A stretch of 64,000 nucleotides of DNA from Paratinospora sagittata (GCA_035771175.1 CM069593.1:49144054-49208053); one strand, 5' to 3'; counted from the first letter of the stretch, positions 11,101 to 26,100 are shown. Numbers and translations: made by a program. The notes: generated by a model from the sequence alone, not told the origin.

Positions 11101-14100
11101 GAATGTACTTCCAATGTGTGCTCCACATCAGTAGGGGCCGATGTAGACTTCAAGGATTTCTTCACCTAAGCTGAAAACTAGAAGTTTCCTGCTATGTTGT
11201 CAAGGCGAAAAGACGGTGGTAGGCGGTAAACCTTAATTAGGCGAGGCGGGGCCTAGGTGGAATTAAGGCGGGATATAAAATATTTATTTAGAGGTCCTTG
11301 AAAAATTTATTTATTTATTCATTGGTCCCTCACTCCATATATATATATGTAATTATTAATTTAATTTGTATATTAAATTATATGTAATTATTAATTTAAT
11401 TCAGAAATCGAAGTGGAAGAAGGGAGAGGATTTCGCAGGTTTTAACAAAAAAAAAAATTTCAAAAAAAATCTTAAAAAATTTTTTTTGCTTAGACCTCCC
11501 CAAACCTCCTAGACGGTGATCTAGGCGGTACCACTACCCAAGGGGCCTAGGCGCCGCCTTGACAACACTGGTTTCCTGTATGAACCTATACTATTGATTC
11601 CTATATGCAACAATGCTTATTTGAACATGTGTTTACTAGTGTTGTTGAAGGCCACACCTAGGCAATGACTAGTTCATCGCCTAGGCCATTTGCAATTAAA
11701 TGGCCTAGGGCATACTTAAGGCAGACAATGGAGCTCTTTGAATTTTTTTTAAAGTTTAAGGGGTCACTGTAAATATATAAAGCGTAAGGTTGTTTTTTTC
11801 TTCGTATTGTTACATATGTGATTGCATAGCTTAAACATTGACTTAGCTTTTAATTATAGTTATATTTATATGTCTATTATGCAAGTTGTCTTTTCTTTTT
11901 CTTATTTTCTAATTATGATTTTTTATTTTTATTTTTGTTATATTGCTTCAAGTATTTCCTTTCTCTTCATAAGTATTTCATCAAGCTCTAATCAATGTAC
12001 TTTTACTATATGCCAACTTACCTCTTTTTTAATATGTTTTTCTGGTTTTTAAATTTGTAGCACAAAATTAAAGAGTGTTAATATAGTATTATTATTATTT
12101 TACACCAGAATTGACTTCTTTGTGTGGAATATGTATGTGATTATATATATAGGTGCATGTTTAGAAATAATTAATCATTTACTTGGGGAGAAATAAATAT
12201 TATTTTCAATGCTTAGGCCTTATCTAGGTAACGGCAAGGCACTGCCTCATCTAGATGGGGCCAATTGCTTGGGCATCGCCTTGATAACACTGGTGTTTAC
12301 ACAGTATTGTGGTATTTTTTCTAGTATGGGCAGCCAACTTGATATTTTGGAAATTATATGTTTTTAATCTGATTTCATGTAGATTTTAGAGAACCCCTGA
12401 TTCATCAAATTTCTTTTAAAATGCTGTGGACACGGAGGTATTTCTGTTGCCTGTCATAAAATGAACAAGTATATTGAAATCTATGTTGCATATCTTGATT
12501 GGTCCTTGATTTAATAATTCACTGTTTCACTTGAGAATAATTTACTATTAATTCATCTTTTATCATTTATTGCTTTTAGGTGATTGGTGAATGTCATTCA
12601 AGCCAAATCAATACTGAAGTTGCTTCAAAGTACAAATTGATGAATGGTGCTCAGGATGTCCAGCTTTTTGTTGAGTTTTGCCTTCATACACTTTTATATC
12701 AACCACTCTCTCAGGGGTATATAGAATATCAATTGCAAAGTGTTCTTTTATGTTGTCTTCATATTCTTCATATATTCTATTTTGAATTTTGTTTAGTATG
12801 GTGTCTCCAGCCGGGCTTTCAATTGCTCAGTCAAATCGTATTACTGGGAAACATCCACTGAAGGGTGACTTGCTTCTAAAGAGAAAGGTGAAATAATAGA
12901 CATCATGAAATGTGTCCTTTGAGGGTCATTGAGTATTTTACTGTACCACTTTCATGAATTCAATTGCGTTTTATGCTGCATAATGCACTGGTTCACTCTT
13001 TAAGTGTATTGTACCTTCATAATTTCTTCCTAGTAGTTAGGAATCTTGAATGTGATTGAGGCTTTGGCGCTGAACCCTGAACTTGTGTACCCACTCTTTT
13101 TGGCATCTTGTTCAGACAGGTATCTTTTGTAGTAACGATTCTAATTGTTTGCATGCTGTACTTTCAGTTCTTGCTACTTTTACGAATTTTCAGTTTTGGC
13201 GATTATTTAGTTTTATTGGATGAATTACTAAATATCTTTTACTTATTCCCCCCTCCCCACAAAAAAAAAAATGGATGATTTACAAGCCAAGAGCCAGTTG
13301 TCAAGAAAGGAGAGGAGCTACTAAAGAAGGCTGCTGATGTAAATTTAGAAGATACAACTCTGATAAACAAACTATTTTTATTATTTAATGGTAATCTCTC
13401 TTTCTCTACATCGTCCCTGCTTTATTCATGCAATCTAAATGTTGTTGGTTTTATGATTATGTGAATGAATTATACAAAATTTGTCTGTAAGGTGCATACG
13501 CTTCTTTTCAACTTATTTCTTGAAGTTTGACAGATTTTAAAGATCATCCAAGGCCATGGTTTATATATTTTGGTTTATAATTTAATGCTTAGTGTTACAT
13601 ACATCACGGGCATTAGAATATTGTGGTTTTGGTATACTGTATACGTGATAAACATATGAATGGTCATTATTCTATGACGATGATAACTAAAGAACAAGTA
13701 ATGACTGTTGTGTAGCTTTCAGTTCCTTGTCAGTTGTTTATTGGCTATTTAATTATCGTTTGAACTCAGGCACTAATTTGAGAATTGGGAGTTCTATTGC
13801 TTCTGTTTGGTTGTTGAGCTCTATGTTAAGGTGTCAGTGGATTTGTCATTCGTTTGGAAAAAAACAAATCTTGAACCAAATTGGATTCTTTTTTCCTTTC
13901 CAGATCCTTGTGGCATAGTTGGCTTAACCATAAATTTGTCTATGAACAGAGTGCATGATTCCTAGTTCAGTTTCTTTTTTTTTTAATGGTCTGTTTACAG
14001 TGCCACCTCTATTGTCATTTCTCTTGTTCTAAACTTGCGGTTATGCAGGTACTGTTGGAGTTGAGAACATCCCTCCTGAATCTAGGGTTAATCCTGTGAA

Positions 14101-17100
14101 CTTGTCCTTGAAAGCCCGGATAATGTCTGTTTTCTGTCGTTCTATTATGGCTGCGAATTCTTTTCCATCCACTTTGCAATGCATCTTTGGCTGCATTTAT
14201 GGTGAGCTTGAATGTTTTCTTTTTCTGTTTCGGGTTTCTTTTTTCCCCTCTTGTTGTGGATTTTTTGTCTATTTATTTATTTACTTCAGTCGAGTCCAAT
14301 GGATTTTTGATGAACAGTTAGAAGTAAAGTATAACTTAACATGAAAGAGAGAAACACACAAGTAGCCACCTGAGCTGAGTTGTGTGGTTGGCCCCAATAT
14401 TTGCTGATAACAATGTGGGGTTTGTGAAGATAAGAGACTTTAACATCCCTGAATATGGTTCCTAACTTGTGTTGCATAGTAATTAGTAACTAGGGGAAAA
14501 GTTGCAGTCATCATCTTTCTATGATTTTAAAACCCTGTTGAGCTTTAGATTTCTAATCTGCTGCGTGGTATCTACTATCTAGGGTAAACATTGTAATCAT
14601 TATCATTATCTTTGGTTTAATCTGTCAAGGTACCACTCAAGATCAAAAGAACAAGATAAATGAGGAACTTAAGGAAATAATTAATCTAATGAGAGAGCTA
14701 GAAGTAGGTACCAAAAATCCTTGTCTTGTGGAAGAGAGATATCAGCGTCATCATCCCACAAGCTGTATGAGTCTGCTGAGCTCTATTTTTGCTCCAATGC
14801 TATGCCTAGCTACTAGTCTATAAGATTGATGGCTGGACAAGTACAGCATATAGATGTAGAGTCTTTGTTATCACGATGTCACCTAGCCGTTTTAGGACCT
14901 ACTTGCCTAGGTGGTTAGCAAAGTAGGTAGTGGGGAGGTCTCTGATTTTTTTTTTTGGTGGGGAACCAATTGTATCTAGGTTTTGCTCGATTGATCCCTT
15001 GGGCCCTTGGTTGTGCTTAAGTGAGAGACGCCCTCAATGGCCATCCAAGTCCCATGCTTAGCATTAGATCTTCTCCTTCGTGTGGGTAGTGACATTTGAA
15101 CCTAGGACTTCTGGGGTTAGAGTTGGTCTTAGTTTCCACCACATCATTGCTTGGATGGTTAGTAATTTTAAAATAATTTTCAGAAAAAAGGTATAAAAGG
15201 GAACCTAGTCCCATTTACTTGTTTTTAGTACGAAACATAAAAGTTAGTGCTGAAAATGGGAAAAATACAAAAGCCAAGCCAGCGGGAGCACAATTAGTTC
15301 TCCTAATGAGTAGGTAAGGCCTAAATACAATGTCACTTCAACCCCTAGACCAATCACCTTTGATAGTTTACATGCCGCCACCCAAGAAGAAGCAAAGAAA
15401 TAGGAGCCATCTCAAACAAATGCAGTGGTTTGGTGGTCCTCATGAAAGATCCCTCGATGCCTCTCTTTCCAAATGCTCCGAATCATAGTGAACAAAATGA
15501 CTCTAATAATTCTTGACAAAATTGAGGACCCTCCATTGTTTGAAAATTGAACTAGCTCCCTTCAACGATTAGCACGAGGAAATGTAATGACAAATGGTCT
15601 TTCCATTTCTCTCAAATTTTCTTGGAAAATGGACAATGAATTAAAGATGGTTCGCGTCTTTCCTTGTTGCTTGCACAAGCAACACTAGTGGGGAGAAATG
15701 CACCTTTGGAGGAATCTCTTTTGAAGCATATTAATCTTACCCATGGGCAGTGAGCTAACCCAAAAATCGGGTTTTGACAAAATTGGGTTTGACAACACCT
15801 TTGGAGGAATCTCCGTTGAAGCATATTAATCTTCTCCCTATTTGATTAGGTTCTGAGAGAAATGAAGAAACTTACAACACGACTAGGGGTGGCAAAAAAT
15901 CGAGTATAGACAGTGCCTCACACTATTGGATATATAGCATGTTCGTACCTGGTCCGGTTTGAGAAACGGACAACACATGTTCGTCTGTACCCGTATGTTT
16001 TAAAAATCGGGTGGCTCAATTTTGTCTGTATCCATATGCTTTTTCAAAAACATATGGTGGTGAAGTATGTTTTTTCAAAGAAAAAAATAGATATTATGCC
16101 AATAGTGATGAAGAATGAAGAAGAAGAAGAAGAAGAAAATGATAACTAGAAGAAACAAAGATTCAAGAAGAAATATTAGTAAAAAAACATATTGAAGAAA
16201 ATGATAACTAGAAGAAATAAAGATTCAAGAAGAAATATTAGTAAAAAAACATATTGATATATATACATATCATTTAGTTTCTTTAAAAAAAAGAAAAGAA
16301 ATATAAGTTAAAAATATTCAGCCTAACTAGGGCATAGGAAAATTAAAATGTGTAAATTTTACCCCTTGTTTGAAGTAGGAAACAAGTATCCAGTTTTTTT
16401 AAGCTTATGTTCAGACCCGGTCCGATTTTAAAACGAACATTTTTTTTTTTTTTGTGTGTACACGGCCCGATTTTTAAAAGATTTTTTCCCCTACTTGCTT
16501 TAAAGCGGACCAAACAAAAGTGAAAAATGGGTCCGGACCCATTTTGCCACCCCTAAACACGACTACCTCCTAATACTGAAGTGGAGTAACAAAGAACAAA
16601 ACAACTTTATTACGGAGAGATGATATCTAGTAGAGCGTTGGAAACAAAGATGCAAAGTCTAATGTTCTGCACCAAGTATTTTCCCAAAGGTAGATAGTCT
16701 CCTCATTTCCTACTTGTAGTCTCACTTAGGAGGAAAAAGGTTGGTAGATGGAGTGGATGTCCTTTCAAGGGCTCCAATATGATGATCTAGTGGCTGGAGT
16801 TGCATCCCGTTTATGGTCCAAAAGTTCATGTATGTTCTTAATGATCTTGGTCCTAGAATTTTTCTCTTGATGAAATCTTCACAACCATTTTCCAAGCAGA
16901 GCCTTGTTCCTTTTGATGATGTTCCCAATAGTCGGTCCCCTTGTTCCACGGTTCCACTCTTCCTTGAATTGTATCCCAAGTGATCAAATGACAACATGAC
17001 AGCCTGTACCTTAGTCCACTCACATGCACTAGAAATTCCATTTCTTTTGTTCAATGGAATCTTTTGTTCAATGGAATCCATCACTAGGGGTGGCAAAAAC

Positions 17101-20100
17101 CCGGGTTCGGAGAAATTCTGATCTAGACAACATGTTATATTAAGGAACATATGGTGTGTCCGAACCCGACCTGGTTGTTAAATTCGAACACATAACTTGT
17201 GTTTGGACCCGATTTGCTTTTAAAATCGGGCCCCCCGGTTTTGTCTGAATTATAATTTTTTTATTTTTATTATATGTATAATTGTAGTATAATTTAGTTA
17301 TTAAATTAAATATAATAGAAACAATTATTAAATTTTATTTGTTTTTTATTAACATTCAACAACTTAAGAATTTGTATAGAATAAAAGTAACGTGCATGTT
17401 ATGTGTATACACTTTTTTTTTTAAATTATTTTGGTATTTTAAACTAATATATGTATATATATATACATTCTCTTAAGTTGCTCTTATATATAAAAAACAT
17501 AATTAGCAAAAGTAAAAATTCTCTTAAAATTTTAATATTTTCTTATGATTAGAAACTTTAGATAAGTAAAATTTTAATGAATAAAAGTAAAATAATTTAA
17601 TCTTTAAAATAAAATTTGAACATTAAATGTCCGGATTTCCTGATTGCCTTGTCTCGACCCAACCCGAGTTTAAATTCGGACATGAAGTTTTTGTCGGGAC
17701 TTGGCCCAGTGATTATCAAAGATCGCCCTATAAAGGTTGATTCCCACAAATTGACTCTTGGTCAAATAACCTTGAGACATGACACTTTGCAAAAGCAATT
17801 AATAATTTGAAGCATGTGCTGGAGACTACAATCATCATTGTCTAAAAAGGATATTTAATGAGTTTTCTCAATTGAAGTCCAAGAAATGCTTCAACGTATC
17901 ATGTAAATGTAGGAGTTTTACTATGTCTTCCTTTCAATATTCTAATTCCACAATAATGAATAAGTTTTTGTTTTACCCTATTCAGTTCCATTGAAAATCC
18001 TTAATGCCACACAACTTTAAAGAAGATCTATTTTCTTCTTTTGATTTTATTATCAATATGGTAGGACGTGTTTTAAATGGTAAATGATTGACTAAATTCT
18101 ACTTTGTTTTCTTCATATAGGAAGTGGGACCACCTCAAGGTTGAAACAATTGGGAATGGAATTCACCGTCTGGGTGTTTAAACATGTAAGAGCTTGTATG
18201 TAGAGTTTTTGATTTCTATTTCAGCCTATCTTGAACTTTTATGATTTATGATTATTGCCAATATTTGTCCCATCAAGAACTTTTCCCACTTTTTCTTATG
18301 GAGGTTGTTAATGTTAAATTGATGAACATTGTTGAGCCACTACCTAATAGCTTTAGCATTTGGCTTCATTGGTCATCTAACGTGGTAATGTTATTAGAGC
18401 TCAAGGGGGCGTTGGCTTCAAGCCTCTTTCCAAACATTCATTTGTTTGTTTCGTATTTGCATGTTTAAAATTTGTCTTTTTGCATGTCTTTCTATGTGCA
18501 AGATGGGTTTTAAGTAAGGGAGGTTGTTAGTGTTAGTTTGATATATATTCTAGGGCATCTACCTAATAGCTGTATTTTTTTGGGTTTTGCTATCATGTAA
18601 TTGAGGTGTTAGAGTCAGTTCTCATTTAGCTTTTATTTTCATAAGCAAAATTGGTCTTTGGAAGAAAAATCGGATCTATGCTGGGCTATTTTCTTTGATT
18701 AAATAAAAGATTGTGAACTTTCATCTCCATGTCGTTTTAGCTTTACTGCTTTCTGTGTGGACATTTAACTATGTATTGGGAGATGGTAATCTTCCAGTAA
18801 GGATGTTTGACATAAATCTTAAGTATCCTACCATGCATTGATGGACAAGCAAAAGCAAGTTGACCATCAAATTGAGGTGAATGTCCTTGAACCTACTAAA
18901 TTGGTGAAGCACCCAATGAGAATGCTAGATACTAGGTTCAAACTCAGTCAGCTGGCTCCTCTCTAGGGATGTCAAAAATGTTGATGTTTTCTAGTGGATT
19001 ATGAGAATTCAAATGTGTTCTCGGGAGGTAGCGTGTGTTAATTCTTGTAAAATTTATCTTAATGGCTAGTGGAAAAAATAGGCTTGTGCTGGTGTACAAA
19101 GATCATGGAGGTTTCCCCTTTTAAAGGTTTTTCCCCACAATTACTTTGGTAGTCTGTGACTGTATATTATACTTCTTTTTGATCAACCTATACATCTATA
19201 GTATGTTTCTACATACATTAAGAAATTTGTGCATATGGCTTCTAAGGCCTTCAGATGTCATAGAAAAACTTCCATCTTTAGGAGAAATCCTGATGGCTGT
19301 CCTGAATTCCACATCTTTCTTGCCAAATCCCTTCCCATATTTATCAAAACTTTCTTGAACATCTTGTCTTTTTTAATTCCATTTATTTATATTTTCTTAT
19401 TTTCAAATTCTTGTTCACATAGTCAAGCACCTCATGCAGCAACAACATATCTTTTTTTCTTCTTCTGAGAACTGCATATATTTGTAATAACAAGAAAAGG
19501 AGTGCTGCCCCAACAGGCCACAATAGGTGGATAACGCATCTTCAGAAAAAACACACAAGGACTATTTATAATATGCTCCCATTCTGATTCTATTTGTTGA
19601 AAATGGATTTCATATGTTTTACTTCTGCATAAATCCCTGAAGGGCAGGCCTTTGTGCAATAGTTGATGTTACCCCTTTGTAACCTGGAGGTCACGTTTTG
19701 AATCTGAAATCAACCTCTACAGTATGGAGGCAAGGCTGCATATATCGTCTCTTCCCCAAACCCTACAATGATAGGAGTCTCGTGCACTGGGTACGCCCAT
19801 TTTTCTTTATAAATTTATATCCCTCCCAACTACTTGGATTTGCACTCTCCCGTCAAGAGCCAACCACTCTACTAAAATCAGGATTGTCCATACAAACATG
19901 CTTGAATCTAAAGGGGATAGGCCGCCACTTTGGCGCTCTTTGTTCAAAATGACGAGTTGGGGGTCCAAAATCAATCTAGCCCCTATTGTCTAGATGAAGG
20001 GATTCAAGGGAATAAGCCTTTCCACCCGTCCCTTTAGAATTTATCCAGCTTACTTTAAACCAAAATACTTCTAAAATTTGAACTAGTAAAAAAAAAGCAT

Positions 20101-23100
20101 TGAGAAGAGGAGGGCCCATAAGTTCCAGCTCCACAATGATTGAGTCAGAGTTCATCATGCTCCAAGTTTATCATTGTTGGCCTTCTCATTGAGATTCCTA
20201 ACAACATCAGTATCACTCGCGATGCACAAATACAGACCACACAAGTAACTCAAATCCACTAATTCATCCCATAGCTTATGTCTTTCTATAACTATTTGGG
20301 CCATAGACCTCTGTTAGTCACTAACTCAGATAATCCTTCTCATCAACTAAAATGGAGATGGTAAATTTGCTCAGGTGTGTGTCTGTTACACTTCTAACAC
20401 CCAAAATCATAATAATGCCACCTGAAGATCCAACTGTCAGATTTTGTGTATGTATGTTAGTGTTAGTATGCTATGATATGCCATCTAACCAACTTGGAAA
20501 GTGATACACTTGCATATCAGATTTTTTTATGTGCAAATTTGCATTTTAAATGAGACGCAAATTGATTATAATTTTTAATATATCTTAATTTCTGTGTTCA
20601 TTCAATCATCGATTAACATCAAATGGGTAATCCTTCATCTCACTATATCTTAACAAACATGTTAATAATTTGTCATTCCAGGCAAAAATAGACCAGCTAA
20701 AACTTATGGGCCCTGTTATACTTAATGGAATTCTGAAGTCCCTTGATGGTTATTCAAACACAAAATCAGGTCTGCATCTTTGTTTGTCATTCTATTCAAG
20801 ATTGATCTTTATATTTGTTTGCTTATAAAAATATCAACCTTCCATTCTCTCTCTCTCTCTCTTTCTCACATGGAAGGCTCTTTCAATAATTACCTAATTG
20901 GATCTGTATAATCATGTGTATGCAGACACTATTGCTCGAGATTCGAAAACCTTTGCCTTTCAAGCAATTGGATTGCTTGCACAGCGTATGCCTGAACTTT
21001 TCAGGTATGTGTTATATAGTGCTTTCTGTCATTTTCTTTTTCATCTTTTCCCTGTTATTACCTAAGTGACGGCTCTCTGTCCTATCAGAGATAAGATAGA
21101 CATGGCTATTCGGCTTTTTGATGCTTTGAAAGTTGAGGATCAGTTTCTTCGTCTCACTATACAAGAAGCAACTAGTTCACTTGCTGTAGCTTACAAGGTA
21201 TTTTAGCTTCACTAAATTCATCTAATTTCTCATTCCTATATTTCATGCATTCATTAAAGAGTGTGCCGGAAATGATGGTTGGACGAGGTATTGTGAAAAG
21301 CTCCAACACACATGCTTTTGTTGATGTATCTATAAATTTACTCTTGGTTCCTTCCCAAATCAACTGCTAATGGTGACCTTTCCTCCATATTAAAAAAAAA
21401 AAAAACTATACTTAACTGCTAAAGGTGTCTCTTTTCACAGACGCAACACCCTCAAACATGTGCACAACCGCTAATGGTGACCCTTAACTGCTAAAGCGTA
21501 CAAAATGATGGGCTCCAGGGACGAGAAGTCCCAAAGAAGCCCTTACAACCGATGCAAAATAGAATCCCAACTATGCAACCACTCCCCAAAGAAGAACAAC
21601 TTACAAGTGCTAATCCAAAGAGAAGCCAAAAAAGTGAGGACTCCCACACAAGACCCACAACATTACGATTATCTTGGAAAATACTAGTCTTTCTTTCTAT
21701 ATGATCCAAATGACTACAGAAAAGATCACTCTCCAATAGTTCTGGAGCCTAGGCTTCAGTTTCTCCCTATTAGGAAAGGAGAAAGGATAGTCCTAATTAG
21801 GAAACGACACTTTGGTAAGGTAGTTTGCCCACTTATCCCAAACTCCTTTGGCAAAATTGCACCACACCAGGATGTGGTCAATAGTCTCTGCCTCCTTTCT
21901 ACAAAGGAAACACCAGCTCGGAGAAATACAAGAATTAGGTAACTTTCTTTGAAGAATAACAACACAATTAAGCTTCTTACGTGTAGCCAACCGGCCCATT
22001 ATTTTGGTTTTAGATGGTACACGTGCTTTTGAAATTAGAATGGCCAAACTGAGGGTTGCTAGTGGAAGAAGATAACGACTGAAAAAGGACTTAAGAGTAT
22101 TTACTCTTAGAAAGTCCAAGATATACTCCTATGGGATTGAAGAGCATTAGTGTTCATAATTTTACTAGTTCTGCTCACAATAAAAAGAAAACAAGTTTTA
22201 AGCAAAGCTTAGCCTTGAAAATGATGTTGAAGCCGAATAAGGTGAACTAATAATGAGGAGAGGATGCGCATTTTATCTTGGGATCTTTAGTTGGGGGGTC
22301 CTTTTTCTTCTAGGGAGGAGGCGGATTTGGTGTCCTTACTTGGGGTGCTTGATGGGTGTTATCTTTCTGGGGACAATGATAGAACAGTATGGCCATAGGA
22401 TTCTTCTGGATTGTTTACCACTAAATCCTTCCTCTCCTCTATTCTCTCTATGCCCGATGGTCTTCCTTTTCCTAACCATAGTTTTATTTGGAAGGCCCAC
22501 ATGCCTTCGAAGGTCAGGTTTCTGGGTTGGGTGGCGTCTCATGGGAAGATGAACACTGGGGATATGATGCAGAAGAGGTTCCCATCTATGTGCTTGTCTC
22601 CATATTGGTGCTTTCTTTGTAGGAGGGAGTTGGAGTCAGTTAGTCATATTTGTTGGCATTGCCCGTTTGCCAATGAGGTATGGAGTAGATGGTGTTCCCA
22701 TTTCTCTGTCATGGGTGATGACGAGGTTGCTACGGATAACATTGTTCTTTTTCCCTTCATTCAGAACATTCATGCTACTTGGCGTGAACACTGGAAGGTT
22801 GTTTGTTTGGCTGTTTTATGGTATGTATGGAAGGAGCAGAACAACAGAGTGTTTCATGATGTCTTCTCCTCGGCGGCTACTGTGTGGGAGAATTCACATT
22901 TCCTAGCATTTTTTTGGGTGGCAAACAGTTGTTTGTCTAATGGGTTTGGGTTGGGAGCTTGGGTCAGAGGGTGGGCTGTTTTTTGTACTTAGTTAGAGGG
23001 GTGCCTCTATGAGGTTTTGTACAGATTGATTATATCCTTTACCACATATATATAATACAATACACTTTTAGTTTCTTTTAAAAAAGAAATATTGAGGAGA

Positions 23101-26100
23101 GGATGATTAATCACTAGATGTGTCGAACCATTGCAAAAGGAAAGTACAGTACAATCCACATTTTGTTAATTTAGATTTATTGTTTTGTTTCTTCTCAAAA
23201 AAAAAAAGGTACAGCACAGTAAAAATTGTCTTTCTTCTCATTCTTCTATAAAGTCAAATTTTCTATCATAGGAGAATCTAAGTAAACAAAATCATAAGAT
23301 GGTTCCACTTCCCAGTCATTGATGTTGCATGACTAATTCTTCCGTTTCTATTATGGGTTTAACATCCATATATACTTCATCTACTTTCTTTTGACTGATG
23401 CCAATGTCATCTTTGAAAGCGTGAATGGTGAATTATATTGCAACAAGGAATTTCATTAGAAACTGTTTAGCATCAGATATTGACAAAAAGCGTGTTGTAT
23501 AGTTCTAAGGGCTTCCAGATCATGAAATAAAGTGTATCATAACCTTTATTGAAAACTCTCATTAAAATTATAATTAATATGGGGAAGTGCAATTTGAAGT
23601 GGAGCAAGAATCGAAAATTTGAATTTGCCCTAAAATTCGATTTCATGAAGTTTGGAATTCATTTAGGGAAGTCCAATTCGACATGGAGAATTTTTGTAAA
23701 AATTCGACATTGTAGAGAAGTATATAAAGAATTTTATTTTACTGTTATAAAAATTAATGTTTCTTTTAATATGTTGAACCAAATATAATTAAATGCTTAA
23801 AAATCATTATAAAATATAATGGTTCAAACTTTAAAGTAACATCATATTCTCTTTATTACTTGAAGCATATTGCATGAGTAACAAACTTTGAAGTGCAGAC
23901 CGGTGCACGAAGCTCCCACCTATGCACGGTTCAAGGGAAGGGTCGGACAACATTTGTGTCTATTGTACGCCTTACCTTGTTTTTTGCAAGAGGCTGTTTC
24001 TGCAAATCGAACTTGTGACCACATAGTTACACAACAACAAAGCAAATAAAAATAATATTAGTGCCAACTATAAAAGTGTAGTACTAGTGGTATTATGAAC
24101 ATTATAAATTTATAATATATGATTAGAGAAATAGAAAGAGTTTCTTAGTTTTTTTTGTCTTTTTTATATTTGCTTGGAAAAAATGGGGTACATAAGTTTA
24201 AAAATATAATTTAATAATTAATGTATAATTGACTTTTTGAGAATTTTGTGTCTCACTTTGCTTTCTAGCTTGCGCCTTAGGTGCTAGGGTCCCTCATTGT
24301 CTTAACTCTTAAGTTCGCTGTGCACCTTTAATTGCTTTGATTGTATTGTAGTAGGCTAGTAGCAAGAGGCTATCATATTTGTTGAATATGCTAGACTGCT
24401 AGTTAAAATTTGTTTGTGCTGTTGTTTTTTTATTATCTATTAATTTGTCTTAATACATAATATTATCATGGTGGTCAATTTTTTAATTGTATATCAATGT
24501 TTCTAGGGAGCACCAGTGACTGTCTTAAAGGACTTGGAGACGCTCCTGCTGAGAAACTCTCAAGTGGTAGAAAGTTATTGAAATTGCAGCACTCCTTTGT
24601 TTTTCCTTCTTATCTTTTAGTGTGTTTTGGGAATATGATACGAGGGAAATATTTTGGTACATGGTTTGGCTTTATTTTGAATACCTTTTGATTCTTAATA
24701 ATTACTTTGACTTGGTGGCCATAAGGAACAAAGTGAAGTCCGCTTCTGTGCTGTTCGATGGGCAACATCTATATTTGGTTTGGAACATTGTCCTAGCCGA
24801 TTCATTTGTATGCTTGGAGCGGCGGATTCTAAACTAGATATAAGGTCACTGTACTTTCTTTCTGTCATTCCTTTTTTAATTTTTCGTTTGCAGGTTCTAA
24901 TTCTGCTTTTTTACTGGTTCACATTCTTCCTTAGCCTCAAATACCGGGTTTATGGTAGCTTGTTCATTCTCTTATGCAGCGAGAAGTCATCCGTGAAAGT
25001 AATGAAATAGCAATGACCAAATAATGAAAGAAAGGTTGTCATCCACAAGGGTAGTAGTCATCCGTAACAGTCACGTTATTTAGTTCACTAGAGTTAGGGG
25101 ACTACTGCTTGTGTTAATGGAGCAAATCCAGTTTAGACCTACCATGTTTAATATAATTTTAGATAATGTCTACCTTTACGTGCATTTGTAGCTTTGTTAC
25201 TGTCACTGTGGAGAATATTTGGGAGTATAATGGTTCCCATTTTAACACCAGTAAAAGAGTGGATCAGTTCCTTCTCTATTGCTGTATCTTTGGGCTTTTC
25301 AATGTCGGCTTTTACCCACATTCTTTACAATTTCGGATCATAATATCTCTTTAATGAGAAAAGTATAATATATCAGGTTTTACCTTTGCAGTTGGATTAT
25401 GTATTGACTATTTTTATGTAATGTTATCATTCTTTGCAGGGAAATGGCACTTGAAGGTCTGTTTCCTGTGAAAGAAGAATGGCGAACAATAAACAAAAAT
25501 TTTGACATTAAATATCCTAAGATTGGAGAAATGCTGGATTATATTTACAAGCAGCAGCCAAAACTATCGGATTCTGCAACAGTGGGAGAGGGAAAGCTTC
25601 TTTTCCCGTCAAAAATGTATGTGGCTATGATTAGGTTTCTGTTGAAAGTCTTTGAGATGCACTTTGAGAAAGATAACTCTGTAAGAGGAACATCTGAATT
25701 CGAGACTTCTGTGCAAATGACGTGTCTGCTTCTAGAACATGCTATGGCATTTGAAGGCTCTGTTGAGTTGCATGCTACTGCCTCCAAAGCATTAATTTCC
25801 ATGAGCTCCTATATGCCAGAGGTTATTAACTGGGTTTCTTTTATGCTTAGTTTCCACTGCTTTGCTTGTGTGTGACCTTTATCTCCTTTTATAGATAATA
25901 GCGACACGATATTCAAATCAAATTTCATGGATAAAGCAACTACTTGGTCATGTAGACTCTGATACTCGTGAATCTGCTGCAAGATTACTTGGAATAGCGT
26001 GCTCTTCTCTTTCTGTTTCGGCAACATCTGATCTTATTTCTGAACTTATTTCCTCAATTAGTGGAACAAAAAAACTACGGTAATGATAGAATGAGATTAA

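Noticed and set aside
12715..12720. Exon 4 extended to GGG with exon 5 beginning YGVSP
   Set aside because: No GT donor fits that phase; the donor at 12717 with a split Gly codon does and restores the frame.
16722..17150. 142-codon minus-strand frame as a gene
   Set aside because: No family resemblance, no splice or promoter context, and it lies between transposon ends inside an intron.
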